Source: Gavia stellata (lineage: Eukaryota; Chordata; Aves; Gaviiformes; Gaviidae). Taken from it: DNA of 64,000 nt. The position numbers were made by a program, and so were the translations under genes. Positions 1-14,300 of the stretch are shown here, piece by piece (the stretch's first letter is position 1; each line of letters begins with the position of its first letter). Under the pieces are notes generated by a model. It did no database searches. It was not told where the DNA came from and saw only the letters and a list, made by a program, of their open reading frames with translations. Location: assembly GCF_030936135.1 (NCBI RefSeq), contig NC_082595.1:23635930-23699929 (forward strand), read 5' to 3'.

Positions 1-1080
1 TTTCTCTTTTTCAATATCATTTTAATATACTTTCCTGCCTTATGATTGTTATTGAACACCTCATAAGGGAAATGGAGGTGACAAAAGTACTAATAGAGTA
101 GCATTTACTAGTTACCATAAACGTACACATCATAAATACCTACAACTGCTGGAAAATGGTAAGTGTGAAGCAGGTCACAAATACAGAAAAAATTAAATCA
201 AAACTGTGGTCAGGGAGAGAAAAAACCTCTTCTTTAGAAGGTGAATGGTCCAACATATTCCTTAAATGTTGTGTGTCAAAAATACCATTTCAAGTTTTAC
301 TGAGTTCTGTAATAAAAAGTATAAAAGGGAAAACATATATAAAGTATAAAATATACAAATGGAAAATATATCCAAAATTGCTCCCTATACGTATGGTTGA
401 AAGAATATATGACTGGTGATTTTCCACCATGAGGAGTTTAATTTTTCTTTTGGGTTTGAATCTTTTGTTTAGTTTAGCTGCTGTCGATAGCTGCAATCAT
501 TGCAGGCTACTGGATTTGACCTTCAATGCCACCATCTCAAAGCACTTCATGGTGCTTTTCCATTCTGAATACGCTTAAGTGCTTGAGGAAGGTACAAATT
601 CTCCCTTTCTCTGGTGACATTATGTCTAGCTTTCTTCTCTGTTACGTCACCACATCATTGAACCTACAACACACAAAAAGCTGCAAAAAAAAATCAGTCC
701 TCCCTCACACCCACGAGTCATTAGCTGGCAATTACTGAGTATATGAATATGCGCCGAGAAGAATGTGCAGATCAGATTGAAGGAATTTAAGAATGTCACC
801 TACAAAAAATTCCCTCGGATAGCAAAACAATGTCAGCTTAAATAACCTTGCTGGTCAAAAGGTGTAAAAACTTAAAAGTAGCCTATTTAGCATCTTGAGA
901 TAGGATTTCCTCTTGAACTGCCTTGGAATACTTCATTGTCACCTTAAACTGAGAAATATGGCGGTTTAAGTGGACAGGCTGGCTATTACTGATCTATCAG
1001 TAATTCAAGGCAACCTACCTTAATAGGTAGTAGTGCTCCTGTTTCAACATTATCCTCAAGCAAAGCCTTTTGAACTTCCT
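1..1080. other. Flank downstream of SULT6B1, no gene seen
   Basis: AT-rich sequence beyond the likely SULT6B1 polyadenylation signal. Short open frames here have no recognisable domain, no splice context and no matching start or promoter signal. In mammals the next gene on this side is EIF2AK2, but none of its coding sequence is visible in this stretch. Confidence 0.6.
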
Positions 1081-1086
1081 TTTATT
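1081..1086 (-). terminator. SULT6B1: Candidate SULT6B1 polyadenylation signal AATAAA
   Basis: The plus strand reads TTTATT, so the minus strand has the canonical AATAAA about 150 bases past the SULT6B1 stop codon. It is the first such hexamer downstream of the stop, which would give a short 3' UTR. Confidence 0.6.
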
Positions 1087-1235
1087 AATTGCTTGGCAAT
1101 GATCTTCACCTACTGCTGCAGCAGGTACAGCTGAGGCGAATATCCAAGAAACATTGCTGCTTTTTCCAGTGTCTATGTAAAGCTTACAGGGAACCTCAGG
1201 TTTGTTTGAGATAGCTTTAGTGACCTGAAGGAGGT

Positions 1236-1366
1236 TCAGGCCTTGCAGTACACATCATATTTTAACTTTGCTCCCAGCTTAGTTCCTTCTAAGCACACTT
1301 TGAATTTGGCATCCATTTCCTGGTTCTGAGCTCCAGTGAAAAGATTCTTCCAGTCTCCAACAACAC
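1236..1366 (-). CDS. SULT6B1: SULT6B1 coding exon 7 (last)
   Basis: Residues 262-304. GDWKNLF completes the PAPS-binding signature, then KLGAKLKYDVYCKA and a TGA stop at 1236-1238. Acceptor AG at 1367-1368. Confidence 0.92.
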
Positions 1367-4300
1367 CTGGAATACAGAGAAAAGTAAAATATTACCCTTG
1401 ACAGTAAGGACCAAGGAGTATGATTTAAAACAAAAAACTACCTTTTCTCTCCTATTATCATATTTCAGGACAATCCTTGTTTTCTTTTTTTTTTTTTCTC
1501 CAAGAAAAGAATCTCTGACCCAAGAATATGCTCTTATCTTTGCCTTATATTTGGTATCCTCAATAGAATGTGAGCATAAAGCAAACACAGGAAGCTACTG
1601 GTCTGCCTTCATAGCTTTGACAAGTGCCTTGTACAGCTGCAGAAGACCAGAAAAGATGACAAGCAGTTGTGAAACCAACCCAGAAAGTTCAAAGACGTGG
1701 CTTTTAACTGCAAGAGCTTTGTGCACTGCAACCAGACGCTGCCCTAAGCTGCAGTCTACCCTTAATCTAGATTTTGGAGAGCCCTCAGTCTGAGGTTGTC
1801 CGAGTCTAAAGCTCTAGCTTGATCCATGGCTAAAAGACACAGCTCAGTCTGTGGAGTGTCTGGATTCTACATGTTGATGGAGGTTCTCAGGCAATCACAA
1901 GAGTTGTTTAGAAAACCCAAGAAGAAAAATCTGTGGAGGCACTCAGTAGACTGAGTGCCAGGCTATTCCCAGTACTCACAAAAGCCAAAATAAAACTCTT
2001 CTTTGTTTTAATTGGTGCTTACTGCATACCACAACTGAAGGGTGCGCTACTTGTAGGGCACTTATGCTAATCGCATTATACAGGGCTTTACCGAATGGTA
2101 CTGGCCCTTGTGATGAAATCAAGGGGCAGCATCCTAAATCAGTGTTTCTTAAACAACTCCAAACCTTGAAAATTATACAGAAAGATTAACCATCTACTGA
2201 TCCAAATTCCTGTCTGCCCAAGATGCAGTGCTATCACTCACCACCCTGGCAAAATACAAACAGATTTACCTTTGCGGAAAAGAATTGAGCCAACAGCACC
2301 ATGAGTCTCCTGTGCCTTATCCTTCACTGCCTGGAAAGTGGCCCTGTCTGCAATGGACTGGATCTGCTCTGCTGTTGGGGAGAATCCGAAGAATTCAGCT
2401 ATCTGCTTTATGCTGGCAGTCAGGTTCTGCAAGCAATAGAGTCAAAGGGAGACATACAATATGCTTCCACTGAAAAAGGAGCTACCCACTTGGGACGTGC
2501 ATTGCCATCATCTATTAACAATACATATTTTCCTTCACAGTATGTTTTCTGCATTACACTGGAGCTCAGCTCATGTATAGTCAGACTCAACTTGTTGCTA
2601 AAATCAACTTGATTTTGCTCTTTTAGAAACCTGTGCCTTTTGCTGTTAATTTCAGCAGATTTCAAGGAATGGGCTCAGATGTGTTTTGCCTGTCAGTACA
2701 CAGCATCTGCTTTACCTCTTTCAGGTCTTCATATATTATGATCATAGTATTCTCATCCTCAATGTGTTTGTTCCAGGTGACTGCATGATCAAAGTAGGAT
2801 CCCCAGCCAACTGTAAGGAAGAGAAAAAAGCATCAGGGTGACCTTCTTTTCTTACTGGGTACTTATTTCTCTCCAACTGAAGAATTGCCTTCTGTTGCCT
2901 CTTGGTTACATTAATGCAAACAAAATGGAACAGCCTGTCCTTTTTGTGGTACTGTACTGTACAACAGAATGACAGAGGCTTCCTCTGGACTTTTGTAGGT
3001 AAACGGCTTCCACACAGAAATATGAATTTCACTATGTGCTTCCCCTCTGTTACTATATAGCCATTTAAACATCTCTTAAAAGCCAAAGCCAGACATCAGT
3101 CTAAATCTAAAATTTAGGTTCCTAATGAGGTGTTTGTGCAGAAACAGTAAATACAACAAACTGTCATTTCATTGCCACTTCAGATCTGTAGCATTTCCTC
3201 CACCACTAAGTGGCAGAATTTTGACTCAATGCCATTGTTAAGCTGCCAGGCAACTCCTTCACCCTTGCCTGGAAGAGCAAAATACCCAGAAGCAAAGCAT
3301 CTTTTGGACATTCTCCCCATTCTGGCATTCAGCTGCCTCCTTTATCATGACGTACGGCCATCAGTAAACTAATTACGACACAGCTGTTTTCCCACTGGCC
3401 CCATTTAGTTGCTTTTAAACATTTTTTTTCTGTTGCTTCTTCAGCTACATTCAGTGACTATAGCAATACCTTTCCCGTTCATGAACTCTGAGAAGAACTC
3501 ATCCCAGGAACTGTAACTGGGGATGCTTGGCACATTGTTGTGGAACTGGAAAAATGACACAGCTGTATCTTTAGGGTTTCGAAACAGCACTAGTATCTGG
3601 AGTGGAAGAGGTCAACAATTTTAGATCACTTATTTCTCCTGGCAACCAACATGAGAGTATAACCAAACATTCTGCAACCAATAACATACTGGGGGCTACA
3701 AAATATTTTATTAGTTAAGGCACGGAGAACAAATTTATAATGTGATCATAATAAAGAACTTGTTACCACTTCTAAGATTTGCTTATGTCATGAAGCAATT
3801 GTAGAAAGAGGCAACTAGCAAAACTGTAATACTGTCATCAAATACTATCCCATAACTCCCTAAGACCTGGGAAATGTTAAGGAATCATTTGCCAGCCACC
3901 TGCTAGGAAAAGCTCTGTTTGATTCTCCTTCAGGAAACTGCAGCTGTTACAATCACCTCCCATTTTTCAAAGCATGGCAATAATGTTCTTGAAATCCTAA
4001 GAGACTGTAATCCTCAGAGAAGTGTAAACACTTCTGAAAACACGTTATACACATTAAATTTGTTTGTTATACGCATTACATTTTTTCCTGTCTCATACAG
4101 AAAAAGATACCAACGAAACATGGAAAAAATCCCCATCCCTTAACCAATTATTTCCTTCATCTGTGGTACATCTCTTAAGTGCTATGTATCTGCCACTCAC
4201 TGTTCAGTGACTAAGTACCAGAAGTATTAAAGTTTTAATAGTGCGACTCTTCGCAAGGAGATGGCCAATGTCCCAGAAATACTGCTGCCACATTCATTCC

Positions 4301-7300
4301 CACCACAGTTGTGCACAGAAAAGAGCAGCATAAAAAATGAAAGCGTGACACTCCAGCCATTTCTGAGCACTGCAACAGTTGATTTCCTCCACTGCCACCT
4401 GCTTGGGCGCAAGAAAAGGATGTGGCCCCAAAATTACTCTTGCATGCCGGTGCTGTCAGAGAGATGAGGCTTGTTCTTGGAAAAAGAAAAAAGCCCACCT
4501 TGGCTTTGTTCTTGAAAATAGACTTGGAGAGGCAATCATAATTCAGATGTGTTGCCAAAATCCTTGGAGATGGAATCTGCTTCATCCTCTTTAGAAATAA
4601 ACAGAACCATAAGTGAGAACAGGTTTATTACATGGGTGCAGCAATGATCTGTGAGAGTCCCTTATGTGAAACAGCCCCTAATCAAAAGGCATTAGTCACC
4701 CAAGATTATCTTTTTTTCCTCTCTCAGGAGAAATATCTTTACTGGCTGCATGACTTCATTTTAATAACTTGTGTGCGGGGGTGCAAGAGAGAGTAAACAA
4801 CAGACTTTAACTGGTCAATAGTTTCTTTTTACTAACCTGATATTTATCTGGATCTCCACATTCAATAAATGACAGTTCTGTGCTTACAGGTTTACTCTGG
4901 ATAGCTGTAAATATCAAATCACTTAAAATCTGGATAAGCCAGTTCACACCTGCACCAAGAAACCCAGAGAACAAAATAAAACATATCAGAGGTTTATATA
5001 AGATCTCAGAGCCTTCTCATTACATGGCTTAATTCAGCATAATAGACAGTCATCAAATGACAAATAATATTAAAGCTCTCAAATGATTATAAACAAAATG
5101 TTTTCCATTAATGAGATCCTCAACAGCTTTTACCTGGCTCACTTCTTGGCTCACTTATAACTGGTATGTGGAAAGCACTGGGGGCAGAACTGACTCAACG
5201 ATGCACTTAACATCTTTTTAATATATTCATAAAACAGTCAGTGACAAACTATAATGGGAGCTTTCCTGTCATTTGCAGATAAACATCTGGGAAGGGTCTG
5301 GATAGGAGAAGGGAAGAATGAGCAAGGAGCTTCGCTCATTCTGCCGAGGAAAATGTCTGCCTCTCTCTACTGCCCTGGGTCAAGGACAAAATGGAGTCCT
5401 CTATTCAATGTCACTGCCAGTGCTTGCCCCTAGTTATGCCTGTTGCTGTCTCCATAAAGTGCATGCCAGAACAAGTGCTAGAAGAGTGGTTACACACTGG
5501 ACACCTGCATCCCTCCCCACTCCTCACCCTTTGGAAGGGATCTTGCAGCAAAGCCTTTCTCATACCACATCCCATTCTAGCATGAGCCTGTGGCCAGCTC
5601 CTGGAGCTATGCCGTGGTGCCTGCTTCCCCAAGGTTTCCAGGAATCACATTTGCTCCACTGATGCTCTGGCTATTGCCGGCAGGACAGAGCAAGGGAACA
5701 GCGTGTTCACCTTAGCCCGCAGCACACTCCTCACGTCCTTGTGGGGAGTCTCTTGGAAGGCTTCCCACTGGGCCCAGGGAGATGGAGCTGCGGCCGCCTC
5801 CTGCATGCTGCGAGTCCCCTGTGAACACAGCTGCCAGAGGCACTAACAGGGAACACCCAATGCAAATAGCTTTAACCTCATGCTTTAAGTGGAAAGTTAT
5901 TCCCAGAAAGGAATAACTTCCACACTATGTTATATGAAGTGCCTTCTGTTTTCAAACTGGGGCAGATAATCTTTCCTTTTCATTCTTTATCCTCCTCTCT
6001 TGCCTTTCCCCCCCCCACTTTGCAAGCTATAGGAAATTAGGACAAGATATCTATTTAGCACTGTTTAAGAGTATAAGAGCAAACATCCAAATGGGAGAAA
6101 ATTCCAAAAGATTTACCTGCAGATTGTAACTGCACTGCACAAACGCAGCATTTTCTTTCCCTCCTGCTTTCCCATTTCTTCTGTGCAACCTGCCGTACAT
6201 GTCTTTCCAGCAGTGCTTGCCAGGTAACAAGGTGCTGCATTCCCTGGCAAACCACAGGGAGCTGTGTACTCTCTCTCCTACTGAACAACTGGCAGCGGTC
6301 TTTGGTAAAATTTCCCCCTACTGACCTACCGCAAACTGCCCGATATTAACAGTGTGAGATTTCTTTCTTTATCTACTGATCCCTCTCCCTGAGCAGGCGA
6401 GGTTTACTGAGTTACTAAACCTCAGAAGCAATCTGCATCATAACTCCATGTCTGAACTCTTCTGAACTCTGAGAAATCAAAGCCAGTGCCAAGTTACGAC
6501 AATGACCTTTTAGGTCTTCATAGGGTCCAGCAGAACTCTGGACCCAAACCCAACGGAATTACAGGCTCCTTAAAATAAGGATGCACATTTCACATTTCCT
6601 GCCAGCTCCCTCTTCTTGTATTCACCATCTCTTTCTCTTGGTTCGGTGTCCTGTCCTGCTATAAATTCACCCTAAACACTACAGGCATACTTCTTAAGCC
6701 CCTAAATACACCACAGTTTCTTTCCAGATCAGAACTCGTCAACCAATGGCAATTCTATGTGCTGAATGAGACCTTGACCTAGGACTCTCTGGTTAGAGCC
6801 AAACTTGACCGCACCTACTACCATGCTAGTGCAATGAAATCCTTCCCTGGACGCACAGTTTCTCCGACAACTCTATGCTGCTGCTGCTTGGGTCTCAAAG
6901 AAGGAACATACGCTTAGACAGGATTTCCTAGATTAGCAAAACCCATCCCTTCCTTGTAAGCAACCATATCACAATTGACATTTAATAAAACTGATCAAAA
7001 TCAACTAGTTTGTTGTTTGGGGTTTTTTCACTGCTCCTGTTGCACCTTTTCTCCTTCCTGCAAACCTCCGACTAAAAGATTTAGACTTCCAGTATGTCTT
7101 AGTCAATACCATTTTGCAGTAACAAAACAAAAAACAACGCTGATAGTGAATAATGCGAAGAAAGTAATTTTGCAAGTAAAGATGCTGTGCCATGTCACTT
7201 TCTACACCTTAACATCTAATGCATAATTTTATTGCTTTTGTACACTACACTACATTACTAACATGCTTTTCAGAATAGTTTATCATACCAGCAGAGTTGT

Positions 7301-7794
7301 CTTATCCGACTGATATATAAACAACTGCGTACTTCATTCTCACTTCTTCAGCCAAAAACATCTTTGGACACCAAAACTTCTTTTCCTTTCAGAAACATAA
7401 ACCATATCAAAAAGCAGTGCAACAGACTGCTTAATTAAGATAAAGTAGGACAAAAACCTGCTGCCTCTGGTTGTAGTAGAAATGCCCAATATCCTCACAC
7501 AACATACAACCACAATCAGTTGGTTTTCCTTCTTATTGTGTCAGCTAGTTACAGTATTGTAGACTACAGCAAGCAATTTATAATGTATTCACCGCATTTG
7601 GGGTAGGACACCAGCACCATATCATCTCTTCTGGCTTCCAGGTTCTCCGGGGCTTGGGAAGTTTCCTCACTGCATACTGTGACAGGATACGGGGTCCCCC
7701 GGTAGGAGAACAGCAGATCCTTCAACGTAAACCCTTCAGACTTGGCCAACACTTCATTTATCTCATCAACAAAGGCTTTTTTATCCTCAGCCAT
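1236..7794 (-). CDS. SULT6B1: SULT6B1, cytosolic sulfotransferase family 6B member 1 (seven coding exons, 304 aa)
   Basis: The protein would transfer a sulfuryl group from PAPS to a hydroxyl-bearing small molecule in the cytosol; the true substrate is not readable from sequence. Coding exons in transcript order: 7593-7794, 4837-4949, 4499-4588, 3470-3596, 2716-2810, 2270-2426, 1236-1366. They sum to 915 bases, 304 codons plus stop, against about 303 aa in human. Seen in the translation: the 5'-phosphosulfate loop SYPKCG (residues 63-68), the catalytic-type His119 in ATHLNYD, the PAPS-contacting Arg141 and Ser149 in FRNPKDTAVS, and the C-terminal RKG..GDWKN signature (260-269). The start is the ATG at 7794 (AACATGG, good Kozak); the frame continues upstream only to a GTG. 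The gene is head to head with CEBPZOS, 1.25 kb away. All junctions are GT-AG and the gene looks intact. Confidence 0.93.
2270..2426 (-). CDS. SULT6B1: SULT6B1 coding exon 6
   Basis: Residues 210-261 plus one base: IKQIAEFFGF, TFQAVKDKAQETHG and LFRKG. The last Gly of RKG is split across the junction with exon 7. Acceptor AG at 2427-2428, donor GT at 2268-2269. Confidence 0.93.
2716..2810 (-). CDS. SULT6B1: SULT6B1 coding exon 5
   Basis: Residues 178-209, VGWGSYFDHAVTWNKH followed by IIIYEDLKE, the conserved strand-loop before the C-terminal helices. Acceptor AG at 2811-2812, donor GT at 2714-2715. Confidence 0.93.
3470..3596 (-). CDS. SULT6B1: SULT6B1 coding exon 4
   Basis: Residues 136-177 plus one base. 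Carries FRNPKDTAVSFFQF, in which Arg141 and Ser149 match the 3'-phosphate contacts of the family, then the YSSWDEFFSEFMNGK segment. Acceptor AG at 3597-3598, donor GT at 3468-3469. Confidence 0.93.
4499..4588 (-). CDS. SULT6B1: SULT6B1 coding exon 3
   Basis: Residues 106-135, with SPRILATHLNYD and the catalytic-type His119. Exactly 30 codons, phase 0 at both ends. The frame runs on past the donor at 4497-4498 without similarity to sulfotransferases. Confidence 0.93.
4837..4949 (-). CDS. SULT6B1: SULT6B1 coding exon 2
   Basis: Residues 68-105, starting VNWLIQILSDLIF and ending ECGDPDKYQ, which continues the PAPS loop into the following helix. Acceptor AG at 4950-4951, donor GT at 4835-4836, ends in phase 0. 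Too short for a long open frame, so it was found from the family sequence. Confidence 0.92.
4950..7592 (-). other. SULT6B1: SULT6B1 intron 1, no embedded gene seen
   Basis: The longest SULT6B1 intron. It has a mildly GC-richer part at about 5.3-5.9 kb whose open frames show no domain and no splice logic, and a C-rich run near 6008-6017. No CR1, LTR or tRNA-like element was recognised. Confidence 0.6.
7593..7794 (-). CDS. SULT6B1: SULT6B1 coding exon 1
   Basis: Residues 1-67 and the first base of Gly68. Holds the N-terminal helix and the PAPS-binding loop YPKCG. The donor GT lies at 7591-7592; the reading frame runs on into the intron but diverges from the family there. Confidence 0.93.
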
Positions 7795-8820
7795 GTTTAC
7801 CACCTTTGGGGTGTGAAACTGTTAGTCTAATGCACTAAGTACCTTTACGCAGACATTTTTAAGTGGTGGAATAGAAATCCTTGACATTACTTCTGCCCTT
7901 CCCTGAATTTGATACGCTTCTTTCTCTCCTCCCTTCCTGAAAATGGAAGCTGGGTTGATCCTGTCCACTTATAACCTACAGAGGAGGAATTACTTTAGTA
8001 AGAAATCCCACTGAGAGCAAGTAATACTTGCAAGCTCCACCACTGGGTAAAAGAGAACTGGAAAATCAATCACCCTATAAGAATGAGCAGCAGAATGTAT
8101 CTAATCTTACATAATACTAATAGAAAAAAAAGCATCTCACAAAGGCAGGAAGGTCCCTAATAAAACTCCCAAGAGGTTTTATTTCGGCAACACGGTCAGC
8201 CCCATACTATGAGCTAAGAGAAATAGATAGTGAGTAATAGAAAACAATAAAATCAAAACCATGAAAGAACAATACTGAGGGGGAACGGATGCCACCATTT
8301 CAGGTTCCAAATACCCACTGTGGGAGCTAGTCTGCACTAATGCCCTTTTTCAGGTTAAAAAAGACAATTAAATACTGAAATCTTGCATGGTGCAGGTTTT
8401 TTCAACACCCTCACGATAGAGCTAGGATCCCTTTTTAACAGCCATAAGCCTTATGTATCTAGCTGGTTTCCCACAGCAGAAAGACAGACAGACCAGCGCG
8501 GCCCCCAGGAGGAGCAGAGGAGCTCCTCCACCAGCTGAAGCTGCAGGAGAGCAGCACTGAAGCGCAGGCTTGCTCCCTTGCCTAACAGGGGGTACCTGCT
8601 CAAGAGCCTCAACATGGGGCAGCAAGGCCGGGCCCAGCCTCTCAGCTGTGGCTGGCACACAGGTGGCCAGCTCACTGCTGGAAGAGCGAGGCGAGGACAG
8701 CGGGTCCCCTGGGGCAGCAGGGAAAGGTGGCGGCAAGCCAGACCTGCTGAAGCAGCCAAAGGGGGCAACCGAGGGCAAGCGGCGGCAGCCAAAGCCTGCC
8801 ACCTGCACCCAACGCCATCA
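7795..8820. other. Divergent spacer between SULT6B1 and CEBPZOS
   Basis: Runs from AT-rich sequence beside SULT6B1 to GC-rich sequence beside CEBPZOS. The SULT6B1 start codon is not in CpG-dense DNA, so its promoter may be of the tissue-specific kind and could have an upstream non-coding exon; none could be fixed. Opposed open frames at 8.4-9.0 kb are by-products of GC-rich sequence. Confidence 0.5.
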
Positions 8821-9042
8821 CTGTACTGAGCAACCGCCCCGCCGGGGCCTGCCCAGCCCGCAGGGGAGCGGGGAGAGCCGCAGGCTGCCGAGACGCGCCT
8901 CCGTCCGCCTTACGGGACCGGGCAGACGAGAAAGGAAAGAATGCGCATGCGCGGCCCGCCTCTGCGGAAAAGGCGCGGGCGTACTGCGCATGTGCAGCCA
9001 TTACCGGCGGTAACGGAAGGGCGCCGTGCCCCGCTGGAGGCG

Positions 9043-11172
<2,130 letters not shown>

Positions 11173-11235
11173 AGTAAGAAAGATGCGTGATTAGTTAAAA
11201 AATTATTTTAGAATAACTATTGTAAAAATGTCCAC

Positions 11236-11241
11236 ATTAAA
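11236..11241 (+). terminator. CEBPZOS: Candidate CEBPZOS polyadenylation signal ATTAAA
   Basis: The first plus-strand signal after the CEBPZOS stop, 64 bases downstream. Cleavage 10-30 bases further on would fall at the edge of the CEBPZ last coding exon on the other strand. Confidence 0.45.
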
Positions 11242-11250
11242 ACGTCCAGT

Positions 11251-11390
11251 TCATCTTTTTGATTTCTTGCCTTTGTACTTGTTTTTCAGCCCTCTGTGCC
11301 TGAACTGTTTCTTCCTTTTGATGATGCTTTTCACATCCCTATTGTGAAGCCACCTGTCACGCTCTATTTCCCACTGGATCTGTTTGACAT
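11251..11390 (-). CDS. CEBPZ: CEBPZ exon 16 (last, coding part)
   Basis: Residues 1016-1061, [20 protein letters not shown] then a Lys/Arg-rich tail, TGA at 11251-11253. Acceptor AG at 11391-11392. Confidence 0.95.
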
Positions 11391-14300
11391 CTGTAAGAGG
11401 AAAGGTGAGAAATAAGGGGCCGATGGATACCTCTGACCGTGATGTGGAATACAGATGAATCACGTAAAAGTTAAAACTTGGCTACTGTATTTATAAATGT
11501 TAATAAAGTGCAAGCTGCCAATTTTTTTTGACACCAGAGAAAGTTTTGGTTTTTTCATTTCACAAAACATACCCTACCATCTCAGAACCTCAGAATTTAA
11601 GACCGCTCTTGCCATTGCTTTGTATTTTACTAATGCTAGAAATGCTTGTGTTAGAAGTACACAGTGTTTGAGTGTTGTTAACATTTTTCAGGTGACACCA
11701 GCAAGACTTGTAAAAGCTCTACAAAGGACTGATTATTCAATCAGTATATACACATTTAATTCATTAGAATTATTTCTGGGAAACTACTTTAGCTTCACCA
11801 ATATAGCAAGGTAATACTCCAGTAAGTAGATGAAGACAGCCATGCCTTATGCCTTCCCTTCACAAGAATCCTGGACACTCTTTATCAGAGCAAAATTCAC
11901 ACGAATGCTTCACAAACAGCATACTGCCTGTCCTTATTTACAGTGTGAAAGGGCCACATGATAGCCTCTTCCTCTTTTCTGAAGCCCTGGGCATTTCTCG
12001 TAACTGAAGAAAACTAAGTCATGTCTTACTGACATTGAGCTACTGTCCCTACTGTGTGATTTCTGACCACGTGTGTATTTCAGTTAAAGAAGGTACATCT
12101 TTTTAACTACAGAATTTGAAGAGAAAGAAGTAAAACAGCATTACAACTATCTGCTATTTGTAGCATGTACTTACTTGCATTATCCCTGTTGGCCATGGCG
12201 TTCACTCCAATATTGTCAAACTTGGACCCAGCATTTTCATCCAGCAGATAGCCAAACTTTAAAGAGAGAAATTTTAGTATTTTATTACAAAGAAACACGT
12301 AAAATGCTTGATCACTTTTTGCTAAGCACTGATCAAACTCACCTCTTCTGCAGATGCCAGTATACTGGCATCTTTGAGTTTTCTCTTCCTTCCTCGGTTG
12401 GATCCTTCAAACAAAAAGTATTTACTCTTACAAGACAGAATTTCAAGTTCACAAAGACACTAAAACAAAGTGTTACCATGTTTTTATTTTTTTTTCTATT
12501 TATTTAATGAGACCATCTAAAACAGCTGTGTTAGAAACCTTTATTCTTTACCTCCCCTAAAAAAAAAGGAAAAAAGTTTCCAACCAAGAACCAGATAGCA
12601 TAAATCTGTGCATCAGGTGTTAGTAATAGATGCACAAACCACCAGTACAACTCCACCCTTCCTTCAGAAGTTCCTTCTCCAATTCTCAGTCCTTCAACAG
12701 CAGATTGTCACTCTGAATTAGGCCACACTGCTTGGAGGACAACCTCCTTTTCATTAATGGTTTATTCCAATCTGAACCCAGACCCAAAAGTGTAGATAAC
12801 CCACTGTACTAAACCCCTCTGATTCCAAATACAGACTGTATTTTTATTAAGCCTTCTCAAATGTAAATCATGGCAGTGTTTCCTTACCTTCAGGTGATCC
12901 CACAAAATTCGTATCTTTCTTTCTCTTGCCCTTTTTACTGACAGACTTCAATTGTTTGTCATTGTTCGGGTCTGACAGGAGAAAAAAAAAAAGATACCTC
13001 AATCCCTCATTCTCACACCATGTACATGTACTTAAAGCACAGCAGAGACTAAAATTTCTTTTTAGGCATATTTGTCATAATGGTCTGAGTCTTTACTTTC
13101 AAAAAAGTTTAAAACACAGCGCACACAACCAAATCTGGGATTTCTTCAACCCAGACAATTAAAAATTGTGGTGTGCTATTCTTTATGCTTTTTTTCCACA
13201 GCACCAAAAAGGAATGAAATATGATACTAAGATACGTAAAATATGAAGGCTAAAAGCAGGAGTTATGTAAACCTTGAATGTCTGCTTGGTAAGTTTAGTG
13301 AAATAATAATCTCATGAAAGACTAATGTGTTAACAGCTGTATGAATAGTTTACCTCCTCTACCCTCAATCATCTTCCTGTGATCATAAGTTTTTAGTTGA
13401 AATACTCCATTAATCTGTGCTTTTCCAGCCACATAAAGAGTATACTGTGTAAACTGTGCTTTTCAGATGCAAAGATAATAAAACCATGCAGGTGCAATGA
13501 TCAGTTATTATTACAGTGGTAATAAAAATTTGGATGTGTAGCTGTATTAGAAGAGTAAGCTGTTACTTATGACACAGCAATTTAGATAAAAGTTGCCTCA
13601 TCTAAAAAAAAAAATTAAAAATCAACATTAACTAGGTCTAAAGAAATAAAAAAAAATACTAAGTACCAGATTTTTTTTTTAATTTTTGAGATCTTTTAAT
13701 ACTTCTGCCTACTGTAGCCAGTTATTTGTGTATAATGCTACTTTTGTTACTGCCACTGTTTTTGAAATGAAAGAAACATGTCTTGTTTGCAAGTTTTTGT
13801 AGCCAGATGCGTAATTCCCACTCTCACCTAGGAGACTGTGCCAACAAACATTTCTCTTAAGACTTCATTGTCCAGAGAAGTACTTGTTGTCACTTCTTTA
13901 CTTAAAAGCCAAACCTCCCACCTAGGTAACTATATCTGAATTTATATATGTAATTACATATTAGATAACCTATTTTTAAAGCTTTTTCTTCTTGTTTTTT
14001 GATAATAAGTAGTACTTTACCTAGGCTGTTATCATCATCAGACACATCCATAAATACACCTCCGTCTTCATCCATATCCTCTCCAAAGTCTTCCTCCATA
14101 CTTCCTAAGGAGACTTCCTCATCATCCAGATCACTGAATTCATCTTCATCATCAGAATCCTCCCAGTCAGCACTGGATTCCTCGCTTCTTTGACCTTTCT
14201 TACCACCTTTGGTTTTCTTTTTTATATTACTAAAAAAATACGTAACAAGCTTAGCACTTCATCTGGCAAAATACTATTTGCATCCAGATAACATCTATCT

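Noticed and set aside
7795-7803. Upstream extension of SULT6B1 (V/M-V-N before MAEDKK)
   Set aside because: The codon at 7803 is GTG, not ATG. The ATG at 7794 matches the family start and has a good Kozak context.
8422-9013. Opposed frames of 83-147 codons in the spacer beside CEBPZOS
   Set aside because: No homology, no splice logic, and high GC explains the lack of stops. The true CEBPZOS frame is short and spliced.
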